Shown here: piece by piece, positions 25,232 through 38,445 of the stretch
Layout: each line of letters starts with the position of its first letter
Numbering within the stretch: the stretch's first letter is position 1
Assembly: GCA_028023455.1 (NCBI GenBank)
Contig: JAQFVV010000001.1
Span: forward strand, 22,521,401 to 22,585,400
Length of the DNA: 64,000 nt
Direction of reading: 5' to 3'
DNA from: Epiperipatus broadwayi
Taxonomy: Eukaryota > Onychophora > Udeonychophora > Euonychophora > Peripatidae
The notes under the pieces: generated by a model
The model's input: the letters and a program-made list of their open reading frames with translations, nothing else
What the model was told of the DNA's origin: nothing
The model's database searches: none
Program-made: the position numbers and the translations under genes

Positions 25232-28200
25232 TTGCTAAATTGTAATTATATTAGGAAAATGGATGTATGAGAACATTGTTCTTATAAGAATCTATAAGCT
25301 ATAGTTAAATTAATTGAAAGCATGGATTGGGGATTAGACTAAAATTCAATCTGATGTAATGATACACTATATTTAATAGATGAAAATATAGATCTTGAGC
25401 CTTTCATTAGGAAAGTTAAATAGCAAAATAAGATTATGGTGAAATATGAAAAAGACAACTGACTTTAAAATTAAAGCATTAATCATCTAGGATTCAATAG
25501 ATGGATTACAGCAATACAAGTAATATAGTTACAATGAAAAATGTAGAAAAGATTTTTAAAGGTAGAAATGACATCAGAATTTTTCAAGCTATAGTATTTC
25601 TAGTGACCATGTGAAAATTAGACAATGCATTACGAAATGTATCTCACTTTTGATCATATATTGTAAGGAAAAAGAATAATCTTGATCAGATTTAGATCTG
25701 AACTCCGTCTTGAAGCTTAAATAACTATTGAAATTGATTTTAGTTATAGGAATATCTACTTCATTACAAAAATTTCTGCCTTGTAAAAGTTGGTAGAGAA
25801 AACGACCAGCAATAAATTGAAATGAACACAATCAATTGCCTATGAGCAATCTGATAAAAAAAGAAATGGGATGCATAATTGGTGATGCATTTATTTTGGA
25901 TGTTGCTTTCATTTACAAATATGTTATGGATTTGAAATATTTTAAGATATATTAAAAAAAAACCTGGTAATTTCCATGGTTAGCATCACATGGAATGTAT
26001 ATTTTAAAATTAATATAAAGTTTTGTTTTTCATATTGTGTAATCAAATATTGATTTATATTTTTGCTACATGTATTTTGAAATTGCAAATTTTTTGTTTT
26101 ACTTAATCTATTGCAAGATTAAAATAAAATTTCTACCTTTTTTTCTAGTTTAAATATCTTATTTTGCAACTCCCAAGTTTTTTTTTTTTTTTCTATCTTC
26201 CTCAATTCAGTCAATTTCTATCCAATTTCATATTTTGTTCTAAAACCAGAATACTTGATACTTGTTCTATTATATTGTTTACTATTTTTTTTACTCATTA
26301 TTAATTTAATTAACAGTGTATATGAAGTTTTATATACTGTACTTTACTTTTTTAGTACTTCAAATTTATGAATTTTTTTTTCGTTTTCTCCCCCCCTTTA
26401 AGCATTACTTTCTGAGCTGTATTTAAACACATTTCAAACTAAACATTTATCAAGTGTTTTTTCTTAATTCTCATTAGTCCACAAAATCTTTTTTATTAAG
26501 TCTGTTTCTATAGAATTTTCATTCTAATTTTTTTTTCTTTTTTCCATTACCAGCTTTTTCTCTCCATAATTAAAAACATTGATTTTACGATTTCCAATCA
26601 ATAATTATCTTCAAATTTGTACTCCTTTCCATCTATGTTAATAACTTTTTACTTTATTTTTATTCAGATATTGACAATTATTATTTTATCTATTCTTGCT
26701 ATCTCGAAATTCTAACCATATCTGACATAATAACTCTCACTTGCTTCAGTACTAATTTTATATATAATAATACCATTCATCTAAAATAAATAAAAATGCT
26801 GATCAAAATATATTTCTATTTTACATCTCTTCAAAAACAATAAATATACTTCATTCTTTCAAATGTTTAATCAATTTTTTTTAATGTCTTAAAATTAGTT
26901 CTTGTACCACTTATTAAAAACATCTCTTGAATGTATTTTCCCAAACTAAAACTGCTCTTCACTGCACTGAGTTCTTAACAAATGGTTACTATTGGTAATT
27001 TGCTGATCAATTACATTTAAATTCTTTTATTCTGCAATGCAACCGAATACCACCAATTTCCTGTATTTTGATATTTAAAATATCAAAAAGGTCCACTATT
27101 CTATAAAATATCTATAGCATTATCATTGTAGTCAAAACAATTGATGATTTGTTCTTTTTACCATACAAATCATTTAATCCTTCCCCAGTATGCATTATAA
27201 AATTTATGTAACATTATGTTCTCTGTAATTGCATGCTATCATTCCTGCATGTGAAGAGGATATTTAAGCTTCTGGTTTATAATTACTACCATATTTTTAC
27301 ATTAAACAATTGTAATCTAAAAAAACTTAATTATTTTTAAACAACAGCTATAATCAGGAGAAAAGATGTCTGAAATGCATGCACCATGTAGCTCATTTTG
27401 GAGAGGATTTTTTTTTTAATGTAAAAATTAAATTTCTATAATACACTGGAAGTATATTTTATTTTTTGAAGTATTGTAATACAAGATAGAAAACAAAAAT
27501 ATTTTATACCACAATATTAAATTCTTTATTTTTCATGATAATTTCTTATGAAAATTTATAGTTTAAACTTCAATATGTTTAATATATTAAAGAGTTAAAT
27601 ATTTTTCTACTTTCATATTTATCTTTACTAATAACTTCATATTTGTTGTTCCAATATGTGCTTTATTTCTGAATTGTTTTATTATAACCAAGATAAAAAT
27701 AATCCTTAGAGAAAAAACTTCCAACAGTATTCCAGTTGTTAGTTGAAGCTTTTTGTTTTTTTCTGAATTCTTTTTTTCATATATATCAGTTTGTCTAGTT
27801 CATCTGAAATTTTTTTGGTTAGTTTTTATATACTTTTGTATTTTCTTCTTTACTACTGATTCAAAATTAATTCTCTCTCTTACATTATACGTCTAACTTA
27901 TAATATAGTTGAAAATTGCCATTTCAATTTCTCATTTGAACTTTTATTCTTTGCTATTATGTTGTGAACTGAATCTATATCATCTCTAAAATATAAATAT
28001 AGTCTTCTCAGAGTCCACTATATAATCTGAATGAAATTATTGTGTTTACTTGATTTCTATAAAAACTTATTATTATTAACCTTTTATCTTTCTATTTTTT
28101 CCCTTTTTAATACAGTTATCCAATCCTAAAATATGCAATCTCATCAATTTTTTTCTTATGACTTATGCTACATAGGTTTAAATTTTAGGATTTTTGAATT

Positions 28201-29204
28201 TCAGATTATTAGCATGATAATTAAGAGTCAAATCTGGCTGTTGATGTATAGTTACAAGTCTAAAGCTTTTTACTGTCAAAGCTAGAAATTAGGAATGCTG
28301 ATATAACACTACCATTTAACAGAACAAATTAAATATAATGGGATATACATTCGCATAATATAATTCTGATATTGTGCTAGTTATAATTACTGTGTTTCAT
28401 ATTGGAAATCACTATTTTTCTGGTTAATATGGTCAAGTTGCAGAACTTAAAATTTTAATGATGATAGATAACAAGTATATGGAAACTTAAAAGTGTATAA
28501 ATTATAGAAAATAATAAACTTGATTTAAATATTGACTAATATGTGAACAGAAACATATACATATATGTTGTAAAAAGAACTTATAACTGCTATGCTTGCA
28601 GCCTATCTTTGAATCACAGCAAAACGAAACTTGGGAAATTTTTTTTTAGGTTCAATCAAACTTAGGATTTTTTTTTTCTAGTGGCTGGTTTATAGTCAAG
28701 CCAGATAATCATTCAATAGGTCATCAGCTCAAGGATAAATAGAAAACTATTTACATTGTCATAATCTAATAATGTCTTCTCTTTCACTATTTCTCTAAGG
28801 ATGACTAACCATAGGCTTTTACCCTGCAGTGGGTTATTTAAAGTATACATAGCCATTACATATATCTAATGTTTTTTTCAGTTAACGAAACATTTGAGTA
28901 GTACAATTTTAAAAAATTATTGTAAATCTTTTGTGAATTTCACTCTATTAGTTTGATAATTTCTGGATAAGTAAGTGCCTTAAATCAAAGGTCCTTATTG
29001 ATAAAAAAAAAAAAAAACATCTGGGAATATTGATATCGTTTACTCTCTAGCTTAACGAAGAGAATTGCTTCTGATAGCATGTTAAATGTAATTAGTGAAA
29101 TTAGAGATGTTTTGTTGAAATATATTTATCCAAAGTGTGAACGGTATTTACACTTAATATAAAATTGATTACTTAAATATTTGTACTGTTAGATCTACAT
29201 AAGC

Positions 29205-29345
29205 ATACACACCAAAGGGCTTGGGTTCAAAATCTTATGGTCTTTACTTGATAATTAAAAAAAATTAAAGATGGTTGCTTAATGCATTAAGTATATTAGG
29301 TCCAAGTTCCTCATTGCTGAAGGCTATAAGCCAAAAACCTATCTG
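29205..29345 (+). mobile_element. Single-orientation SINE fragment with tRNA-like head
   Basis: AAGGGCTTGGGTTCAAAATC (about 29215-29234) resembles an RNA polymerase III B box (GGTTCRANNC). It is followed by the same body as one arm of the palindromic repeats: AAAGATGGTTGCTTAATGC, then TAGGTCCAAGTTCCTCATTG, then GAAGGCTATAAGCC. This unduplicated copy suggests that the palindromic form arose from a tRNA-derived SINE. Confidence 0.45.
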
Positions 29346-29597
29346 TGAATGTGGATATAATATTGCAATCTAGTATCACTCAAGTTTACAAAAAAATACC
29401 TACAAAATAAAGAAAATTGATAAAAAGCATATTATTGAAATACAGCCATTATTATGGCCATAGTGATATATTATCATTCCTGCTTAATTGCAAAACAAAA
29501 TTTTTCAGTATCTTTTACTACTTCCATTTACTTTATAATTGCATATAACAAATTTGTAGCAGCTTTTGACCTAAAATTTTCCATTAATTTCTAATAG

Positions 29598-30170
29598 TTA
29601 AAACAGTAGCAACTTTCTCTATACAATAGTGTTACCTACTGCAAATCATAGTAATCAATCGATATTAGAAGGTTAATGTATCAATTCTCATCTAGTATCC
29701 TCTGACTAGTTTTTAGCTTATGTCTTTCATCAGTAAGGAACCTTGGATCCGAAAGCATTGCACCCAGATCTTTGGATCTAATGCACTCGCCACCCAAGCA
29801 TCTACTTTTTAGCTATCTATAAAGGCTGAGCCCAAACTGAAAACTGTTTTCAAGCCAAGTTATTTGGCTTGTATAATATCTATATATTTTGGTGTATGGT
29901 TTTTTAATAACCATAATAAAAAATGGCTTCTGGAGGTGTGCATTACTCTCAGATCCAAGACTCCTTAGTGATGAAAGCTGTAATCTAGAAACCAGACTGG
30001 GGATATTGGATGAATAGGCTTTAGACAGAAATTTTTATGCACAAACCTTCTACCATCCACTGATTACTATGGCTTGCACTAGGTGATACTATTGTATAGA
30101 GAAAGTTGCCACTGTTTTAACAGACTGTGTGTGCATAAGAAATGGTGGTCATACAATGTTTTAATGATTT
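29598..30170. mobile_element. Palindromic SINE-type repeat, copy 2 (573 bp)
   Basis: It is flanked by a 12-bp duplication with one mismatch, AATTTCTAATAG (29586-29597) and AATTTCCAATAG (30171-30182). The halves are inverted copies, such as TTGGATCCGAAAGCATTGCA against GTGTGCATTACTCTCAGATCC. The centre carries ATTTTGGTGTATGGTT, also present in copy 1. The right end extends past the palindrome into GCATAAGAAATGGTGGTCAT and TGTTTTAATGATTT. It is more diverged than copy 1. Confidence 0.7.
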
Positions 30171-32912
30171 AATTTCCAATAGTATGAATTTCATTTGATG
30201 ACAAATGATATATGTTGTTTGTCTATAAAATATAATCAATTGTCTAACAACGAAAATGTGATAGAGCTATAACATTGTAATAAATGAAAGTATTACTATG
30301 TCATATGAAAATAAGATATTATATATAGTTAAATTATGAATACAAGATTGATAGGCAGTTTTGGGGGAACTCTTTTCATCAGTTGTGCCAAACTTTTAAT
30401 CACCAAGTACAAATCAGAATAGACTAGAATCATATTTATATTAATCTTATTTTTAATAGACAGATATAATATTCTGCACAGGTAAAAAATTTCTATTTTT
30501 TAAAATAAACTTATCATTAATATATATATTTAAAAGTATTATTTACTTTATGAAAGTCACAATTGTAATGTGTTGCTTTTTATAAAATGAGCTAATAGAA
30601 AAATATAATCAGACAGAATCTTAATTCCATTTTATAAATTGAATACAATACAAACAATTGTCCATTTAATTAAAACATTACAAAATTATAATATTATGAA
30701 TGACAACATTTAACACCTAATAGTTCAATATGAAAAATAAAATTATATATAATAGCCAAATTCTGAATTATAAATTCAGAATTTAACTACTGTATATAAA
30801 TAACATTTTAATTACTTGAGTTAACAGACACATGCATTCATAACAATATTATAAATTATGGCTCTATAATAAATTAATTATATAATTAGTTACATTGTAA
30901 GCATATTTAATTCAATTGATGAAGTTTATATAAAATAGAATTAAGTTCCTATCTGACTAGAAATAATTTATGTATGTTTGTGGAAAATGCTTCCCAGTAA
31001 TAATTGTAAATTTCACATACACACACACACGATTATAATTCCTGCCTATCTAGAATATATGTGTGCTTATTGGCTATAAAACATTTAATAGCTGTATTTC
31101 ATCTTTTATATTTTATAATAAAGCGAATAAAATTTGCTTAATATAAATAAGATTCAAACTTATTCTGATTTGTGGATGGTGATGTTTAAGAATTTGGCAT
31201 AGCTGATGAATGGAGTTTCCTTGAAACTGGTCTTGTGAGTATTGTTCTAGCTTTTATTATGTTCTGGAATTTTACTATTAAAAATATTTTATTTTGGCAA
31301 TGAATTAATAAAGGATGCCCTCATTCATAAGAATACAGATAGAATACTATTATTCCCAAAACTCAAATTTAAGTTTGTATTTTTTGAACACTTTTAGATT
31401 AGCTACCATGGCATCACAAAGACAAAAATTTCTGTACTGCTAAAAATTCAGATCAAAACATGTTATATCCATATATGTAAATACCTATTTATTTATTATC
31501 AACTTCATAAGATATATGAAACCAAAAAAATTTCAATTCTACATTAAAAGTTAATTTTCTAAACAAATAAAAAAATATGAAAGGTTTAATATCCAATCAC
31601 TTTTATATATCAACTACATGCCCAAAAACTAGAATTTGTGAGAGAGCATGCAAAAGGGGCTGCAATTACCATCAAATTTTCAGCCACACACATAATACAA
31701 AAATTTTTTCATAACTCTATAAGTAATGAATTTATTTCTCTTTTTTTTTTTTTATAGCTAATCTTTTTAAAGCAATATTCACTAATAAGTTTAATTTTAT
31801 TCACTTAATATTAATTTAAATTTATTTTTTTCCTTAATTAATATTCTTTTTAAAATTAAAAGTACAAGAATACTGTAATGAAATTGCAAAACAACATGTT
31901 TTCCTGTTATATTTCTATCAAAAAAATGAAATTTTATTATTATGGGGGGAAAAAAATTTTTCATCACATAATAAGATGCATCAAAAGTAATATTATATGT
32001 TTTATTCTACTTTCTTTATTTTTATTTAAACTATGTTTAAATAAAACAGGAATTCATCTATATTTCTTGATGGAATTTCAATTTCATAGCAAAATAAAAA
32101 ATATATATAATTATAAAAAAAATGGTAAAAAGTGTACAAAAATAAAATTTTAAATGTACGTTATATTAAGTTCTTTTTTGTTCTTGATTTGTTTCAATTT
32201 TAAGAAATAGGATTTCATTATGATAACAATTTTAAAATCATTGTGAACAATATTCTACCACATTTCATAAAATATTTAAAATTATTAATAAAAATAAATG
32301 GTATTAATATATTAATAAGCAGTTTACACATTATAAAACATTAGTAGATAGTTTTGATTAATAATATGCATAATAAAACATTTGTTCATTAATAATCATT
32401 GATTTTCAAATTTAAACATAACACAATGTTCAAAGTTTATGGTATATTCGGAACCTGTGATACCAAGTTAAATTTCTTATCAAAAAAATAATAATATATA
32501 ATTGCTTAGTTTTCCATGTGAGGTTTTTAAGATGAGTTTTGGAAAAACAATTCTCACTAATCAGAATAAAGGGATACTTTTTACGCATTTTTCATTTTTA
32601 CCATTGTAATTCTTAAAATTTTAAAATACAAAAAAGAATCAAAAGCATATTTTGAAATAATAGTATTCAACTGTATGTATATTCATCTACAAAAAAAAAA
32701 CAAAACAGCAATATAAAAATGTATTAAATCTTTAATTAATTAAAAAGTTACATAAAATGCATACTGATTTAATTTTCATAATTCTCTTTTTACGACTGAT
32801 TTTTATCTGTTAATTTTTGATTTGGCCTCTTTTCCAGTCAGAAGGGTTTCCAAATTATCAATACAATTTTTGGCAATTAGCACTTTCTTAAAAAAAAAAA
32901 TTTTTTTTTTTT

Positions 32913-33076
32913 TCATTTATCATTTCTAACTTTTCTATCTGCTTCCTTAAGACCAACTGCTGTATTCAATTGTTTAGCTCTAAGACGTGCCCAAATAACA
33001 TGATCACTAAGAGCTAGCATCTGAGCAGCACATAAAGCAGCCCCATCTGGTGAAAGCACAGTACAACATCCTAAAC
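32913..33076 (-). CDS. PAICS: PAICS terminal coding exon (end of AIR carboxylase domain)
   Basis: This is the last coding exon of phosphoribosylaminoimidazole carboxylase / SAICAR synthetase. It reads LGCCTVLSPDGAALCAAQM, then LSDHVIWARLRAKQLNT, and ends KEADRKVRNDK before TGA (32913-32915). These residues match the C-terminal helices of the class II PurE-type (AIR carboxylase) half of animal PAICS, which help hold the subunits of the octameric enzyme together. The acceptor is TTTATAG on the minus strand, with the exon starting at 33076. It begins two bases into a Gly codon (phase 1), exactly matching the donor at 38446. A poly-A/poly-T stretch directly follows the stop. The ending has the usual animal length. 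Confidence 0.95.
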
Positions 33077-35370
33077 CTATAAAAAATTTGAAATTAAATT
33101 TAAATATTTTATCTAATACACAACACAGCATATATGTCAAAAAATTCTGGAATAATTTTGAGAGTTTAAAACTGGATGGAAATAGTTTAATTTCTAAATC
33201 TATATGCTATTATTTACTAAAATAAATTATCATGATTAACATATTTAAAATCTATTAAAAAAAGAATAATGTACTTTATATCATTTGGTTACATATGTAA
33301 GCATGATTAAACAATGTATACCAGATAATAGTACAAACTAGACTGTCAGATAACTATTTTTAATTATTGGTTTTTATCAATAAGAAACTTTAATTTGAAT
33401 AGTATAATAGAAGTAATGATGATTGTTAAGAAAGGATATTCAGTGTTTTTTCATAGAAATTTTTCTAGAGATCTTGATGTCATAACTATCTAATATCTAT
33501 ATATACAGATGATTCTGGAATAGAATGATGTTGAGTAAATGGCTACTGTAAATGCTACTATTTGCTAGTGAAAGCTAAAGAAAATCCTTTATTTCAAATT
33601 AAAAAATCAATAACATTATTAGGAAAATCATACTTTCATTCATTTCATATTAAGCTATATATTTGAAATATTTATAAAAATAAAAATGATGGCAATGTAA
33701 TATACTTATATTAGTAATGGAAGAGGGATCATATTTTTAAGAATGTTGAGTTATGGCTATAGTTAGAAGGCCACGTGTTCTATATATATCCTTCTCCCTC
33801 ACTAAAATGCAAAAGCACCATAATGATTACTGAAATGATACACATACTAAAATTGTCAAGTTTTAATTATTCACATATAGTAAACATAGTTCACTGAATT
33901 GACAAAATCTATCCAAAAGTTTTTCCTCTTGAGTTTGTTATTCAAATATCTGACTTATATTTGTTCATATTACGATTAGCCTTATAAAATAAAATCTCTT
34001 AAGCAGTCACATATATTGATTAATCTTTATTCTATGTCATTATAATATTTATAGCATCAGTCTAGATTTTATTTCTTTTCATATACTTCCTAATAATCAA
34101 TATGGATGTCTTTAATATTCATCCAGCCAAAAACTATAAAAAAAACGGATTCGAAAGCTCATATTCCTATTTTATCTCATAACTGAAGAGAAATTGCAAA
34201 TAAATAAATAAATAGGGATTTTCATCATTTCAACAGCAATTTTTCTCAAAAGTGGAAAGGATTATGTCATTTTTAGGATTTTAAAAGCACTAATTCAAAA
34301 GATACAAATATAATCTCGATCATATTTTAAAAATATTTTCTAATAGAAATATTGTATAAATCAATTTATAGTATAAGCAGAATCATTAAATACTTAATTT
34401 TTTTTTACATACGATTAGGGCATGATCCTTTTAGGAAATGAGCAAATTATAATTATATTTGACTAAATTATCACATTTATAAATTAATAGTAACAATATC
34501 AGAAAATATTGCTTGCTATTGGCTTAACGGATTCTACTGAATCAAATATATATAAATAACAGATGTGTTGACATACAAATGCTTAAACAAATTAAATCAG
34601 CCAATCAAAAGCGGTTATGAATCCATTGATGCATTAAAATGTAAAAAATTAAGACTGGTAAAATGTAAAAGATTAAACATTTTTGTTTAGTAATATCTTT
34701 TGACCCAAGCAAGGATAATAATTTTGAAAATTCTTGGAGCTACCCAATCAATAATGCTCTATCCTATGGTCAGGTCCAGAGAGCAGTCACAAAGCTAATT
34801 CACTCATTTCTCTATCTATTGTGTTCATTTCCCAGATTTTCAATTCCATATATCTCTTCTCAATTCTTATATTATCCAGTAAGGTCAATATTCTCTGCCT
34901 TTCTTGTTTCCATTCCTCCCAAAACAGTTTCTATTAAAGTATTTTTTCTTTTTAATATATGTCAAATCCTGTTTATCTCTAATTTCCTCAATCAACCTTT
35001 TTTTTTTTTCATTTACTCTTTCCAAAACTTCCGCATTTATTTTATTCACCCAACTAATTTTTTCCATTTTTCTTCATGACCACATATCAAAGGCTTCTAA
35101 TCTGGCCTTAATTCTTTTCCTCATTGTCCACATGTCACAACTATGTAATATACTCTATACTTAGCATTTCAAAGATCAACAAAATATTTTCTTTCCCTTA
35201 ATAAATGCTTCTTTTAACTTCATCTTCATTTCTTTCATCTTCACCCAACCCAATACTGAAATGTTTAAATCCATTCACTTGTGAACTATATTATCATGAA
35301 TATCAATTTGTATTCTTTTTGCATTCCTTCCCATTTATCTATAAGCATTTAGTCTTTTCAACATTAATCT

Positions 35371-35412
35371 TATTAAAACAGGCAAAACTCTCCATACAAT
35401 AGTTAGTGGTTT
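35371..35412. mobile_element. 42-bp SINE-family micro-insertion with 11-bp target duplication
   Basis: The two termini of the palindromic SINE family lie side by side: AAAACAGGCAAAACTCTCCA from the left end and TTAGTGGTTT from the right end. Nothing of the body remains. Perfect direct repeats AACATTAATCT flank it (35360-35370 and 35413-35423). It interrupts the LINE ORF2. It is either an internally deleted insertion or a copy that lost its hairpin afterwards. Confidence 0.7.
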
Positions 35413-36572
35413 AACATTAATCTGCATTCTACATATCCTTCCTCCAATTTACTCAATATATTCTGGAGATTATTTTCATCTTCAGTTATAAGAATCATAT
35501 CATCTGCAAATTTTATACATTTTAGTATTTTATTTCAATTATTAGCTCCTTCACCATCTAAATATTTATTTAACATTTCTAAATAAATATTAAAAAGCAT
35601 AGGTGACATGCAGTATCCTTGTCTAATTCCTCTTTTTATACTCATTTCTTTAGTCTCATCTTCCAATCCGATTCTTATACTTTAACCACTGTAGATATTC
35701 CAAATCAATCTTCTCTTTACAAAAAAAAACTCTTTATTTTTCAGGATGATCATAAGTTTATTCCAAATTATTCTATCAAATGCTTTTTCAAATCCACAAA
35801 ACATATATATCAATTTCTTTAGTATTTTCAATATATCTATCTGTCAATCGGTCTAACAATATCAATAGCATCTCTTGTACTTTTCCCTTTCTGAAAACCA
35901 AATTGTTCTCTAATATAACATTTTACTATCCCATAAATTCTTTGAATTAAAATTCTCAATATTTTTGGAAGTATAATCTTCACATATAACAGTTTTCTTC
36001 TTTTTAGCAATTGGAATCATTATAGTCCACAAGAAATCTTTAGACCTAACCCAATCCAACTGCACAGTCCAACAATTTTCTTCACAATAGTTTCTCCCAT
36101 CTCTTTCAAAAATTCTATAGATATTTTATCAAATTCAATAACTTTACTACTTTTCATTTCTTTAATTGATTTAATTACTTTCTTCTGTCATATGAACATA
36201 TCTTGTTCATCTATTTCAACATCTTCACTTTCAAATTCATAATTAATTGCATCACTTTCTTGTCTAAACAAATATTGAAGATATTTGTTCCATTACTTCA
36301 ATCAATATATCATCCTTATCTATTAATCTCTTTCCATTTTTAACAGTTACTTCATTCATTAACCTTGCATTCCAGTGACATTTCTAATTCTATCAAATAC
36401 CAAATCATATTTTTTTATCTATTGAAGCACTTGCCTCTCTAAAGTCTTGTTCCAACTATTTTTCTTTTGCGACATCTGTTTCTCTTCTTAGTTCATTATT
36501 ATTTTTTCTATATGCTTTTTGTCCTGCCTCACTATTGACATTCTTCCATCTTCTTGATAATTCCATCTTTTT

Positions 36573-36964
36573 TAGTAGCAAACTCTCTTATACAATAATG
36601 CCACCCAGTGACTTAATAATTAATGAATGCAAGAAAGTTTGTGCATAATATCCCTATCTACTTCCTACTCATCCAATATTTCCAAGACTAGTTTCTAGCT
36701 TATGGCTTACATCAATTAAGAACTTTGGATCAGAGAGAATATCTCAGATCCAAGGCAGCTCATTGATGTAAGCCACAAGCTAGAAACTAGTCAGGGGATA
36801 TTGGATGAGTAGCACAAGATAGAGATTTTATGCAAAAACTCTCTTGCATCCATTAATTACAAAGGCTTGCACTGGGTGGCATTACTGTGTGAGAATGTTT
36901 GTTACTGTATTAATAGCTTGTGTAAGCATAGGAAATGGTGATCATGTGATGTTTTAGTGGTTTC
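36573..36964. mobile_element. Palindromic SINE-type repeat, copy 3 (~390 bp)
   Basis: It has the same inverted-arm structure as copies 1 and 2, with a shortened centre: CTACTCATCCAATATTTCC against GGGGATATTGGATGAGTAG, and AGACTAGTTTCTAGCTTATG against CACAAGCTAGAAACTAGT. The right end runs into GTGATCATGTGATGTTTTAG and TGGTTT. The flanks carry an imperfect 12-bp duplication, TTCCATCTTTTT (36561-36572) and TTCTATCTTTTT (36965-36976). It is nested in the LINE relic and lies inside the transcribed last PAICS intron. Confidence 0.7.
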
Positions 36965-37849
36965 TTCTATCTTTTTCAAAATATCTTCTGTTAACCAAGA
37001 TCGTTTAGCTTTCCTTCACATTTTTTGCCAGTTTTTAATATTCCCTCTTTAATCCTACACCAACATTTATCAGAATCATTCATATATTCTTCATCTTTGT
37101 CAATCTTCTTTATTTATTTATTTTTTCTTCCAGATATGAAATAAAACACTTCCTTTCTCCATTACTTTCAATTTATCACATCTCATATATCTTTTCAACC
37201 TTTTTAAATTCAACTTTAATTTAGCCATAATCATATTATGATCAGAATTTATCTCAGTGCCAGGTAAAATGTGTGAACTTTCTTATAGCTATCTTATATC
37301 AATATATAGGCCATCTGATATCTTTCTTTATCACCTGGATCTTTTTATATACCAAATTTCCTGGAAGACTTTCAAACTGCAACCACAAACTTATTTTCAT
37401 CATAAAATGCCATATGTCGACTATTTTGCAATACCATAATTTTCTTTCCTACCATTTTCCTCAACAGCATTTAAATTACCCAATAATATATACATGTAGT
37501 TTTATTCTCTCATTGTACTACTGGTATTGTTTGAAGTAATAATAATAAAACAAACTAATAATTATTTTTATACTAACAATAATATCACATATGTATATTC
37601 AAGAATAGTTTTCTTCATCTTACTCTAGGATTAATTATTGTAAATCTGAGAAATTAACAGATACCAAACTGATTTCTAAGGATTATAATAAATATTTATA
37701 GAAAACTGCTTTTGGAAATATAAATAAAGTGAGAGAGTCATCTGATATGTTGTTATTAATCTTCCTAGCTAAAGAAGGGGTTTACAGTTGGCATATAAAT
37801 GATATCTCTAAAATGTATAAAAACTGATTAGCGCTATATAACCATTCAA

Positions 37850-37965
37850 AGAAGTTGGTTTAGGTTTAAAATCTTACTGTTTTTTTTTTTTCCTTTAATT
37901 TCAGCCTATTAGACTGAATAATATAAAAGAGTAAAAGGTGGCTATTAGAAGTATAAGTACATTTT
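37850..37965 (+). mobile_element. SINE head fragment (tRNA-like)
   Basis: GAAGTTGGTTTAGGTTTAAAATC resembles the tRNA-like head of the copy at 29.2 kb. After a T run comes AGAGTAAAAGGTGGCTATTA, matching the body start GGTAAAAGGTGACTGCTGG in copy 1. It is truncated and diverged. Confidence 0.35.
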
Positions 37966-38445
37966 TTTCAACCTTAAATCCTAAATACTATATGGTGTCC
38001 AGTGATTAAACAGGCTTACAGGAAATGAATCTAAAATAGGATATAAACTGCTTTTAGAATTATTTTTATTCTATCACGTCAAATGATTAGAAATAATAAA
38101 TATATATTATATTCATCAAAAAAAAAAAGATAATGTGTTGTGTTTAAATTATAAACTTTTTAAAATCTAGATATCAAAAAAAAAAAAGTTCTCTAGTGTT
38201 GTGCAGGACTCTCTATTAATTTAAAAAAAAAAAAAAAATTAACAACATAAAATCACGGGTATTTCATTTTTAAGCTGAAAAGCAATTAAATGCTGCAAAA
38301 ATTTCTAATACAGAAAAACATTACATGAAAAAAATTACTTCCTTTAACAAAGTTTTCTATGAAAATTCTGAAATCATTCAAAATCAATAAATATTTCAGA
38401 TTTAAAATTTTTAAAAATAAAAAAACAAAAAAAATATTTTCATAC

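Larger units (their letters stand above)
20300..32912. other. Intergenic region between convergent genes
   Basis: No host exon was found. Listed repeats are the foldback at 22.6-23.2 kb, palindromic SINE-type repeats at 24.5 and 29.6 kb, and a half copy at 29.2 kb. Around the first SINE copy (about 23.9-24.5 and 25.25-25.9 kb) the plus strand looks like a badly decayed LINE; for example RIFQAIVFLVTMWKLDNAL (about 25572-25630) resembles the post-RT region. The pyrimidine-rich, G-poor stretch at 26.1-28.2 kb and the AT-rich 30.2-32.9 kb gave nothing identifiable. The PAICS 3' UTR must occupy part of the last kilobase; a minus-strand AATAAA lies near 32010-32020. Confidence 0.5.
34760..37545 (-). 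pseudogene. Near-full-length but decayed LINE ORF2 (endonuclease, RT, C-terminal region)
   Basis: Read on the minus strand, domains appear in the right order. An APE-type endonuclease comes first, with a GDFNA-like block (about 37480) and INSDHN near 37240. The RT block GIRQGYCMSPMLFNI follows (about 35585-35640), then the catalytic box KFADDMILITED (about 35480-35515). Last is the post-RT region ETWTMRKR, ARLEAFDMW and KISWVNKINAEVLERV (about 34990-35155). Several frameshifts and stops break the frame. This domain order is that of APE-endonuclease non-LTR elements; I do not assign the clade. Two SINE-family insertions lie inside it, so it is older than they are. Confidence 0.75.
33077..38445 (-). 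other. PAICS: PAICS last intron (5.4 kb)
   Basis: Phase-1 intron with donor GTATG at 38445 and acceptor ATAG at 33077. Besides AT-rich filler (33.1-34.7 kb) it holds an antisense-to-plus LINE ORF2 relic, a palindromic SINE copy, a 42-bp SINE remnant and a tRNA-like SINE head. The LINE is in the same orientation as the gene. Confidence 0.85.

Noticed and set aside
34819-35402. Several plus-strand frames of 65-86 codons rich in Phe, Ser and Leu
   Set aside because: They are antisense shadows of the minus-strand LINE ORF2, whose RT and C-terminal motifs read well in the other direction.
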